Positions 1 to 5,023 of a stretch of DNA of 6,019 nucleotides are shown piece after piece; position 1 is the first letter of the stretch, and each line of letters starts with the position of its first letter. The notes beneath the pieces were generated by a model. The model was given only the letters and a program-made list of their open reading frames with translations, searched no databases and was not told the origin of the DNA. The stretch spans positions 1 through 6,019 of the forward strand of contig JASHUF010000043.1 of assembly GCA_030040175.1 (NCBI GenBank), in the 5' to 3' direction. This stretch comes from Acidobacteriaceae bacterium (lineage in GTDB: Bacteria; Acidobacteriota; Terriglobia; Terriglobales; Acidobacteriaceae). The position numbers and the translations under genes are program-made.

Positions 1-813
1 CAACCCGCTCCCGCCAACCCGGCAGCCGCTCAGAACTCTAACCAGAAAGTCATCCAGGACCCCGCGGAGTACAAGGCCTACATGGCCGCGCTCAATACGC
101 AGGACACCACCGCGCGCGCTGACGCCATGGAAGCCTTCGCCGCCCAGTATCCCAGGAGCGTGGTTGCGTCTGACGCGCTCACGCAGGCCCTGGCCGCCTG
201 GCAGCTCCTGGGCAATGCCGCCAAGGTCGAGGAAGTCGCGCGCCGCCTGCTTGCCCTCGAGCCCGGCAATGTGCGCGCGCTCGCCGTGGTGGTGGCCTAC
301 GACCGCGCCAAGGCCACGCAGGGCGATGCCGCGGCACTCGGCGAGCTCTGCCTCCAGGCCACCGGCGGCATGCGCGAGCTGACTGCGTGGCAAAAGCCGG
401 CCGGCATGGGCGACGCCGCCTTCGCGGCGCTCTCGCGGCAAATGTCGATTATCTTCACCGGCGCCGCGGGCTTCTGCGCACTCCAGCAGAAGGATTACAT
501 GCAGGCGCGCGACTTTCTTACGCGCGTCTTCACGCTCGACCCCTCGAGCCTGCAGGATGTCTACCAGCTCGCCGTTGCCGATCTCGAGATGACCCATCCT
601 GACCCCACCGGCTTCTGGTACTGCGCCAAAGCCATCCATCTCGCCCAGGCGGCGCGCAATACTGAGGCCGCCGACGGCTTCACGGCCTATTGCAAAGCCG
701 AATACACGCGCTATCACGGCTCTGAAGACGGATGGGATGCGCTCCTGACGTCAAGTGCCGCGCAAACCGCAGTCCCTCCCGACCTCGCCAGGCAGATCGC
801 GCCCGCGCAGTGA
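1..813 (+). CDS. TPR-type protein, 5' end missing
   Basis: The frame is open from the first base, so this is the C-terminal 270 residues of a longer protein whose start lies upstream. The ATG at 82 is probably internal, because the preceding codons read as sensible protein (a Pro/Ala/Asn/Gln-rich linker, then KVIQDPAEYKAY). Helix-turn-helix units of TPR type are visible: roughly fragment residues 57-90, ending in LLALEPGN, and 152-183, ending in FTLDPSS. A conserved-looking block QDVYQLAVADLEM...GFWYCAKAIHLA follows. The role is probably protein-protein interaction; no enzyme motif is seen. From memory the family is common in Acidobacteriota, often with a signal peptide and sometimes a longer C-terminus than here; both points are inference. 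The stop is TGA, 44 bp before the next gene on the same strand. Confidence is high for coding and moderate for the TPR label. Confidence 0.85.
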   Translation, partial: QPAPANPAAAQNSNQKVIQDPAEYKAYMAALNTQDTTARADAMEAFAAQYPRSVVASDALTQALAAWQLLGNAAKVEEVARRLLALEPGNVRALAVVVAYDRAKATQGDAAALGELCLQATGGMRELTAWQKPAGMGDAAFAALSRQMSIIFTGAAGFCALQQKDYMQARDFLTRVFTLDPSSLQDVYQLAVADLEMTHPDPTGFWYCAKAIHLAQAARNTEAADGFTAYCKAEYTRYHGSEDGWDALLTSSAAQTAVPPDLARQIAPAQ

Positions 814-817
814 CCCT

Positions 818-857
818 CGTTCGCGAACGCTCCGCCGCCTCTGGTATATCTAAACCC
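818..857 (+). promoter_or_regulatory. Predicted extended -10 promoter with upstream palindrome
   Basis: TGGTATATC (842-850) is an extended -10 element (TGn plus TATATC). Its expected transcription start falls at about 857-858, on the ATG of the following gene, and there is no Shine-Dalgarno sequence in the 7 bases between (TAAACCC). This suggests leaderless or nearly leaderless mRNA. No TTGACA-like -35 box is seen. Instead a perfect 12-bp palindrome, CGTTCGCGAACG (818-829), lies where a -35 box would be. It could be an operator, but a 12-bp palindrome is expected about once or twice by chance in a window of this size. Confidence 0.45.
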
Positions 858-1778
858 ATGCAGGTCGTTTCTCTCCGGCGTCTTCTTTGCCCTGTTTCCT
901 CTCTGTTGTTCCTCGCCGCGACCCTCCCCGCGCAACAAAATCCAACGCAACAAACTGCGCCTCTGCAAACTTCCGACGCCTTCCGCTGGGTCAGCTTCCA
1001 TGCGCAGCAGGATCAGAACATCGTGGCCTGGGTCACGCGCTCGCTCCAGATCGACCCGTGGACGGCCATCCGCGAAATCGGCGTCAAGTACGACGCCGCG
1101 CTCGTCATCACCAGCCTGCGCTCGACGCCGCAATCGCTGCCCGCCGATGACACCTTCACCGTGTGGAGCGCCTCGCTCACCGGCCATCTGGTCGCGCCCA
1201 TCCTCACCGGCGTCAACCTGCGCCTCTTCGATTGGCAGCGTTTCGCCGACGGCGCCAGCGAAGATTTGGCCGCGCTTTACGACAACTGCCGCAACTGCTC
1301 CGCGGAAACCTACTTCACCGCGTTCTATTACGATTTCGCGCATCACATGTGGGCTGCGCGCTGGATCGATTCTGCGCAAGGGGGCGGCCAGGGCGCGCCG
1401 GTGTGGAATTCCAACACCTCCTCCGAGCCCGGCTGGACCCAGATCTACGCCGTGCTCGCCGAGGGCGACGGCCACGTGGAACTCTGCACCTGGAACCACT
1501 TCGACTACGGCAAGCAGAAGCCGGCGACGGACGTGCTCTATCGCTACGACCGCGACCCCTTCAGCGGTCTCGATCGCACCGCGGCCCTCAGCGGTGAAGA
1601 GGCGGACCAAATGAAGCTGCGCCTCTGCCGTGCGCAGGACGCCGTCGAGGGCCTCGCCCGCGGCCAGGATTCGGCGCTGTGCGATGCGCTGGTGAATCCC
1701 CGCACCGAGCGCCATCCCGTCACCACGCCGCCCGCCAATAATCGCGGCCGCTCGGTGCCTCCCGGCTCCCACGGTTAA
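858..1778 (+). CDS. Secreted protein of unknown function, 306 aa
   Basis: I do not recognise this family. The frame is open further upstream (an ATG at 732 lies inside the previous gene), but the ATG at 858 gives a clear Sec signal peptide: MQVVSLRRLL, then a hydrophobic stretch, with probable cleavage after LPA at about residue 25. The mature part starts with a Gln/Thr/Pro-rich linker (26-40). A mixed, aromatic-rich domain (about 41-240) follows, and the C-terminus is Arg/Pro-rich and probably disordered (about 281-306). The mature protein has five cysteines: a CxxC pair (144-147, CRNC) and singles at 210, 257 and 275. The CxxC might bind metal or form a disulfide in the periplasm. There are no transmembrane helices after the signal and no recognisable catalytic motif. 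It follows the TPR gene by 44 bp and may be partly co-transcribed with it despite its own predicted promoter. Confidence 0.8.
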   Translation: MQVVSLRRLLCPVSSLLFLAATLPAQQNPTQQTAPLQTSDAFRWVSFHAQQDQNIVAWVTRSLQIDPWTAIREIGVKYDAALVITSLRSTPQSLPADDTFTVWSASLTGHLVAPILTGVNLRLFDWQRFADGASEDLAALYDNCRNCSAETYFTAFYYDFAHHMWAARWIDSAQGGGQGAPVWNSNTSSEPGWTQIYAVLAEGDGHVELCTWNHFDYGKQKPATDVLYRYDRDPFSGLDRTAALSGEEADQMKLRLCRAQDAVEGLARGQDSALCDALVNPRTERHPVTTPPANNRGRSVPPGSHG

Positions 1779-1896
1779 GTTAAACTGGTAAGCTCAACGG
1801 GTCACCGGGCCCGCGGGCGAGCGTCCCGGAATCTGGCCGTCTTTAGCGAACGCACCTTCGGCGCCCGGCATCCAAACGCAGAGAGAGAGGTGTGCA
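1779..1896 (+). other. Intergenic leader upstream of the lipoprotein gene
   Basis: This is 118 bp without a gene. TAAACT at 1781-1786 is a weak -10 candidate and would leave a leader of about 100 bases. A GC-rich inverted repeat, CCGGG (1805-1809) with CCCGG (1825-1829), encloses the palindrome CCCGCGGG (1810-1817). It has no T-run directly after it, so it is not a classic terminator. GAGAGAGAGGTG (1881-1892) ends a few bases before the ATG at 1897 and supplies the ribosome binding site that supports that start. The promoter assignment is uncertain. Confidence 0.3.
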
Positions 1897-3207
1897 ATGA
1901 CGCTTCGCCTTGCGTCCAAGCTCAACATTTTCGCGGGTCTATCGCTCGCCCTTTTCCTTGCCGGCTGTCACGGAAATCAATCGCAAACCTCCACGGCAAC
2001 CGACCAAGCGCAGGATCAGACCGGGCAGCAAGCCTCTTCCGATCCGGCATCGGCCAACGTAGTTCCCGTATCCGACGCCAGCGCCAATGGCTACGAGAAC
2101 GGCGTTGGCGCACCCTCCCCGTCGCCCGAGTACGGCAGCTACGACGACACCGCCGACGAATCGGACTACGGCATTCAGCCCGAGGAGACTGCGCCTGACC
2201 CGCCCCCTCCGCTGCCCGACTACGACCAGCCGCCCTGCCCCGGTGACGGCTACATCTGGACCCCCGGCTACTGGGACTACGCGAGCGATGGAGGCTACTA
2301 TTGGGTTCCCGGAGCGTGGGTGCAGGCGCCGTACACGGGCGCGCTTTGGACGCCGGGCTACTGGGCCTTCGCGCGCGGCCGCTACGCCTTCTTCCACGGC
2401 TACTGGGGACCGCACATCGGCTTCTACGGCGGCATCAATTACGGCTTTGGTTACATCGGCTTCGGCTACCAGGGCGGCTACTGGAACGGCAGCATCTTCG
2501 ATTACAACCGCACCGTGAACAACGTGAATGTCACTGTGGTGCGCAACGTTTACGTCTACAAAATCACCAACGTAACGGTGAACCGCGTCAGCTATAACGG
2601 GGGTGCGGGCGGCCTGCAGGTGCGTCCGCGCCCCGCGGAGCTCGAGGCGCTGCGTGAGCCGCACGCTCCGCCCATGGCTACGCAGGTGCAGATTCGTCAA
2701 GCGGCCAGCGTGAACCGCGCGCAGTTTGCCTCAGCCAACCAGGGCCACCCGGCGGAGTTCGCCGCGCCGCATCCCGTGGCTGCGGTTCCCAACGTGCATC
2801 CGGTCGTGACCTCGGGTCTGCGCCATCTGCCGCCTCCGCCGCGCACCACCGCGGAAGCCCATCCGGCACCGGCTCCGATGAATCGCGCGGAACCGGCTGC
2901 GCCCAATCACCCCGAACCGAATCGATCGGAACCGGCTCGGCCTGCTTCCGCGCCCGCCGATCGCGCCGCGCCGGAGCAACCTGAAGCGGCCCATCCCGCG
3001 CCAAGCCATCCCGAAACTGCACCCGCTCATACAGAGCCAAGTCCGGCTCCGCGTGCTGAGGCTGCTCCCAGCCATCCCGCGCCGGCACGTACTCTGCCCG
3101 AGCGTCGGCCCGCTCCGCCGCAGCACGCTGCGCCCAGCCGTCCGCAGTCAGAGCAGAAGCCCGCGCAGGAAGAGAACCAAGAGCCCGAAAAGCGCCCTCA
3201 GCCGTAA
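1897..3207 (+). CDS. YXWGXW-type repeat lipoprotein, 436 aa
   Basis: Residues 1-24 are a lipoprotein signal ending in the lipobox LAGC, so Cys24 would be lipidated and the protein exported to the envelope, probably the outer membrane. A polar, acidic, low-complexity linker (25-100) leads to DPPPPLPDYDQPPCPGDG. Aromatic repeats follow: IWTPGYW (120-126), YWVPGAW (135-141), LWTPGYW (150-156) and FFHGYWGP (165-172), matching the YXWGXW repeat type. Next come a Gly/Tyr-rich stretch (173-200) and a Val/Asn-rich, beta-prone segment (205-233). The tail, about 245-436, is Pro/Ala/Glu/Arg-rich with 12 His between 256 and 410, and looks disordered. The family role is not established; structural or cell-wall contact is inference, and metal binding by the His-rich tail is only a possibility. 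The start is supported by GAGAGAGAGG 6 bases upstream of the ATG and by the signal peptide. Confidence 0.9.
   Translation: MTLRLASKLNIFAGLSLALFLAGCHGNQSQTSTATDQAQDQTGQQASSDPASANVVPVSDASANGYENGVGAPSPSPEYGSYDDTADESDYGIQPEETAPDPPPPLPDYDQPPCPGDGYIWTPGYWDYASDGGYYWVPGAWVQAPYTGALWTPGYWAFARGRYAFFHGYWGPHIGFYGGINYGFGYIGFGYQGGYWNGSIFDYNRTVNNVNVTVVRNVYVYKITNVTVNRVSYNGGAGGLQVRPRPAELEALREPHAPPMATQVQIRQAASVNRAQFASANQGHPAEFAAPHPVAAVPNVHPVVTSGLRHLPPPPRTTAEAHPAPAPMNRAEPAAPNHPEPNRSEPARPASAPADRAAPEQPEAAHPAPSHPETAPAHTEPSPAPRAEAAPSHPAPARTLPERRPAPPQHAAPSRPQSEQKPAQEENQEPEKRPQP
2245..2412 (+). repeat. Aromatic protein repeat block (WTPGYW units)
   Basis: Within the lipoprotein, residues 117-172 carry four degenerate units built on Y/L-x-W-x-P-G-x-W or H-G-Y-W, spaced about 15 residues apart. 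The first and third units share the hexapeptide WTPGYW exactly. The DNA copies (around tggaccccc/ggac-gccgggctactgg) differ at synonymous positions, so this is an old protein-level repeat, not a recent DNA duplication. Confidence 0.75.
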
Positions 3208-3274
3208 CCCGCAGCCGTGAGCGCTGGGAAGCACAAATCGCGGTCCCCCGCCCAACTCAGCATGAACCTGGGGG

Positions 3275-3309
3275 CCCATCCTCTACGCGCTCTTTGCGTT
3301 GAGGATGGG
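3275..3309. repeat. Strong intergenic hairpin between convergent genes
   Basis: CCCATCCTC (3275-3283) is the exact reverse complement of GAGGATGGG (3301-3309). Inside, after a T-T mismatch, ACGC (3285-3288) pairs with GCGT (3296-3299), leaving a 7-base loop. The element lies in the 153-bp gap between the stops of the convergent lipoprotein gene and the SUOX-fold gene, so it could end transcription from both sides. No T-tract follows it on either strand, which argues against a canonical intrinsic terminator. Its form also resembles the short dispersed palindromes (REP-like) found between genes in many acidobacterial genomes; that resemblance is from memory. Confidence 0.6.
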
Positions 3310-3360
3310 AAAGGGCACTGACCTGGTTCTCCCCGCCCGGCACCGCACGGGAAGGAGCGT

Positions 3361-3924
3361 TCACTCCGCCGTCATCACCCGGATCGCCACCAGGTTGCGC
3401 ACCCAGCGCGTCGGCCGCTTTTCGCCCGTCGCCACCATCTTCAGCGGCCCGTCGGCGGCGATCGGTTTCCCTTCCTCGCTGTCGGCCACCAGCACCGTCG
3501 CGTCATGCACATCCGGGCAAATCTCGCCCAGCGAATACACCACCTCGTACCCATCCGACCCCACAGCTACCAGGTAAATGCGGAACTGCTTGCCGCGCGG
3601 CTTATCCGGCACGCCCAGCTTCGTGAGCAGATCGATCAGCGGCACGCCGGCATAGGTCTCGTTGGCCTTCGTGTGTTCGTTGTAGACGGTCACCGTCGTG
3701 TGCGGCAGCGCAGCGAGCGTGGCCGGTGTCCACTCAGCCGATTGCTCGCCATACGTGATCTTCAGCGGTCCGGCGGGCGGAGCGGGCTTGCGCATCGCGT
3801 CCGTTGCGCCCATCTGCCCCATCGGCTCGGCCGGTGCCGGCTGCGCTTGGCCTTGCGCCCGCGCAGTCCATATTCCCATCATGAAACTAAAGAGCGCCAG
3901 AGTCGCGCCAACGCGCATGCGCAT
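3361..3924 (-). CDS. Secreted SUOX-fold (molybdopterin-binding-like) protein, 187 aa
   Basis: A signal peptide spans residues 1-23, with predicted cleavage after ARA (TARA|QG). A short Pro/Ala/Met-rich linker (24-52) precedes one domain (about 53-187) that resembles the oxidoreductase molybdopterin-binding (sulfite oxidase/YedY) fold. Recognisable blocks are YAGVPLIDLLTKLGVP (91-106), VGSDGYEVVYSLGE (121-134), the strand VLVAD (144-148), and DGPLKMV...RWVRNLVAI (158-181). The only cysteine is Cys136, in the loop after SLGE, not where the Mo-ligating Cys of sulfite oxidase or YedY sits. A catalytic Mo centre is therefore doubtful, and the protein may be a short non-catalytic or differently liganded member. 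GGGAGGGG (3940-3933), 8 bases before the ATG, is a good ribosome binding site and supports this start. The gene diverges from nuoI with 39 bp between the start codons. Confidence 0.82.
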   Translation of the reverse strand: MRMRVGATLALFSFMMGIWTARAQGQAQPAPAEPMGQMGATDAMRKPAPPAGPLKITYGEQSAEWTPATLAALPHTTVTVYNEHTKANETYAGVPLIDLLTKLGVPDKPRGKQFRIYLVAVGSDGYEVVYSLGEICPDVHDATVLVADSEEGKPIAADGPLKMVATGEKRPTRWVRNLVAIRVMTAE

Positions 3925-3942
3925 GGCAAGAGCCCCTCCCGT

Positions 3943-3964
3943 CCCTCATCGTATACTGGAGATA
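3943..3964. promoter_or_regulatory. Shared divergent promoter, symmetric GTATAC -10 element
   Basis: The palindrome GTATAC (3951-3956) can be read as a -10 box on both strands. On + it is TATACT (3952-3957), placing the start site at about 3964, the A of the nuoI ATG. On - it is TATACG (3955-3950), placing the start at about 3943, which gives the SUOX-fold gene a leader of about 19 bases that contains its Shine-Dalgarno sequence. No convincing -35 box is seen in either direction. GGAG (3958-3961) is only 2 bases from the nuoI ATG, too close for normal Shine-Dalgarno use, so nuoI mRNA is probably leaderless. Confidence 0.5.
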
Positions 3965-4434
3965 TGTCGATTGTGCGCAACGTTGCGGGCATCGCCAAGG
4001 GCATGAGCATCACCTTTCGCGAGATGCTCGAGCCCACCGAGGTCGAGAATTACCCTGACGGCCCCGGACCCCTGCGCGGCGCCGTCTTCGAGCAGCGCTT
4101 CCGCGGCGCGCACGTGCTGCAGCGCGACGAGAACGGCCTGGAAAAGTGCGTGGCCTGTTTTCTCTGCGCGGCCGCATGCCCCTCGAACTGCATTTATATT
4201 GAGGCCGCGGACAACACCGCCGAGCAGCGCATCTCTTCCTCCGAGCGCTACGCCAAGGTCTACAACATCGACTACAACCGCTGCATCTTCTGCGGCTACT
4301 GCGTCGAGGCCTGCCCCACCGACGCCATCACCCACGGCCACGGCTTCGAGCTGGCCACGCTCAACGCCACCAATCTGGTGATGCGCAAAGAAGATATGCT
4401 CGTGCCCGTGGCCGCGCTCACGGCAGGAAAGTAG
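3964..4434 (+). CDS. nuoI: NADH-quinone oxidoreductase subunit I (NuoI)
   Basis: This is the peripheral-arm subunit of respiratory complex I. It carries iron-sulfur clusters N6a and N6b and passes electrons toward the NuoB cluster N2 and quinone, on the cytoplasmic face of the membrane. Two ferredoxin-type motifs are complete: C62-x2-C65-x2-C68-x3-C72-P and C107-x2-C110-x2-C113-x3-C117-P, with the typical linker ERYAKVYNIDYNRC between them. The N-terminal segment KGMSITFREML (12-22) matches the short amphipathic region found in the family. At 156 residues it is within, or slightly below, the usual family length. The frame is open far upstream, but residues before ATG 3964 show no homology-like content and would overlap the divergent gene. 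No other nuo gene lies within the window, which is unusual since nuoI is normally inside a nuo operon. Alternatives such as formate hydrogenlyase ferredoxins are less likely. Confidence 0.92.
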   Translation: MSIVRNVAGIAKGMSITFREMLEPTEVENYPDGPGPLRGAVFEQRFRGAHVLQRDENGLEKCVACFLCAAACPSNCIYIEAADNTAEQRISSSERYAKVYNIDYNRCIFCGYCVEACPTDAITHGHGFELATLNATNLVMRKEDMLVPVAALTAGK

Positions 4435-4439
4435 ACAGT

Positions 4440-4706
4440 TTAGCGTGCCCTGCGGGCAAGGAGCTGTTGATCCAGTCCCTGTCTTAAGAGCGATTTGATC
4501 AAGGCCTGCCGGCTGATGTTCAAGGCACGGGCCTCATCATCCAGCTCCTTCAGCATGGCAAGCGTAAAATCCACGTTGACGCGCTGAATCGGCTGCATCA
4601 TTTTGCCCTTGCCGCTGAAGAATCGCGAGATATCCTCGCCTCTTTCGGCCATGGCTGCAATTTTGTCTGCGGAAACCGGCTTTCGGGCTTTAACTGCTTT
4701 CGGCAT
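4440..4706 (-). CDS. BrnA/CopG-like ribbon-helix-helix antitoxin
   Basis: The 88-residue protein has a basic N-terminus (MPKAVKARKP) and a middle segment DISRFFSGKGKM. A C-terminal ribbon-helix-helix domain follows: strand QRVNVDFT (41-48), helix A LAMLKELDDEARALN (49-63), turn ISRQ and helix B ALIKSLLRQGLDQQLL (68-83). This fits antitoxins of the BrnA/CopG type, which bind DNA as dimers and neutralise the toxin encoded just upstream. AAGGAG sits 4 bases before the ATG, a strong ribosome binding site. The start overlaps the last 17 bases of the toxin reading frame, typical of toxin-first BrnT-BrnA order. Its stop lies 5 bp from the nuoI stop, tail to tail. The toxin is frameshifted, so this may be a leftover antitoxin. 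The exact subfamily is inferred. Confidence 0.78.
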   Translation of the reverse strand: MPKAVKARKPVSADKIAAMAERGEDISRFFSGKGKMMQPIQRVNVDFTLAMLKELDDEARALNISRQALIKSLLRQGLDQQLLARRAR

Positions 4707-4967
4707 ATAACTCCTTTTCTTCGCGCGTGGATTTCCAGAGCGTGACCAGGTGGTAGAACTCGCCTTCCTCGTCCTCGCGGACTTCGAAAATCAGCGAGTA
4801 AAGCTGGTCGCCCACCAGCCGATCGCGCGGTACTGTTCAGGCAGGTCGGACCGCCGGTCCAGGTAGTAAGGACGGCCGAAAATCTCCTGCGCCTCTTCAA
4901 AGCCGATTGCGCGGCGCGGGTTTGCCCTCAATTGCCGGCTTTTGCGTGAATCGAAATGGAAGCGCAC
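4690..4967 (-). pseudogene. BrnT-like toxin gene broken by a one-base frameshift
   Basis: Reading from GTG at 4967 gives VRFHFDSRKSRQLRANPRR, then GFEEAQEIF, YYLDRRSDLPEQYRAIGW, and stops early at TGA 4793-4791. The next frame continues the protein at once: VGDQLYSLIFEVRED, then EFYHLVTLWKSTREEKELY, stopping at TAA 4692-4690. Adding one G at about 4814-4818 (TGGTGGG to TGGGTGGG) would restore a 92-residue protein, the usual size of BrnT toxins. BrnT toxins are RNases of RelE-like fold with an N-terminal F-x-W/F-D segment, GFEEA-x-x-x-F and a basic C-terminal block. GTG is the only plausible start, since the frame closes at a TAA 9 codons upstream (4997-4995) with no ATG between. The damage may be real decay or a sequencing error. 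No known slippery site is visible there. Confidence 0.75.
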
Positions 4968-4970
4968 TGA

Positions 4971-4983
4971 TATAACTGTTATA
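4971..4983. promoter_or_regulatory. Palindromic operator candidate for the toxin-antitoxin locus
   Basis: TATAAC-T-GTTATA is a perfect 6+1+6 inverted repeat directly upstream of the toxin GTG (4967), in a locally AT-rich patch. One arm read on the - strand is the predicted -10 box TATAAC, so a protein bound here would block transcription. Ribbon-helix-helix antitoxins bind such inverted repeats and repress their own operon. That BrnA-like protein binds this site is inference from position and symmetry. Confidence 0.55.
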
Positions 4984-4986
4984 CCA
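4978..4986 (-). promoter_or_regulatory. Extended -10 promoter of the toxin-antitoxin locus
   Basis: On the - strand TGGTATAAC is an extended -10 element (TGn plus TATAAC). The expected start site is about 4971, leaving only a few bases before GTG 4967, so the toxin message would be nearly leaderless. No good -35 box is visible. It is the same architecture as TGGTATATC at 842-850. Confidence 0.5.
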
Positions 4987-5023
4987 CAAGTCTTTTACCC
5001 AGAGAGAGTCGTTTTTGTCTTCC

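Noticed and set aside
732..857. Earlier start of the secreted protein at ATG 732
   Set aside because: It lies inside the TPR gene and would bury the signal peptide; ATG 858 gives a normal exported N-terminus.
1000..1614. Overlapping + strand frame of 204 codons inside the secreted protein gene
   Set aside because: It is Ser/Arg/Pro-rich low complexity, typical of a shifted reading of high-GC coding DNA, and has no independent start signal.
714..1772. Long open frame on the - strand (352 codons) opposite the secreted protein gene
   Set aside because: It is rich in Arg/Ala/Gly with no signal, motif or ribosome binding site, and mirrors the codon-position GC bias of the + strand gene; a high-GC shadow frame.
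1939..2700. Open frame on the - strand (253 codons) opposite the lipoprotein gene
   Set aside because: The Val/Ala/Arg-rich translation is the complement of the Tyr/Gly/Pro-coding repeats. The + strand frame has a lipobox, a ribosome binding site and family repeats.
3505..3963. Upstream in-frame extension of nuoI
   Set aside because: It overlaps the divergent SUOX-fold gene, its translation is Arg/His/Leu-rich nonsense, and NuoI homology begins at 3964.
4805..4825. Programmed frameshift in the toxin gene
   Set aside because: No X-XXY-YYZ slippery heptamer, stimulatory hairpin or internal Shine-Dalgarno sequence is apparent; a deletion or sequencing error is simpler.
4598..4900. A 100-codon - strand frame across the toxin and antitoxin
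   Set aside because: Its Arg-rich translation has no family resemblance; the BrnT-like and BrnA-like frames explain the same DNA.
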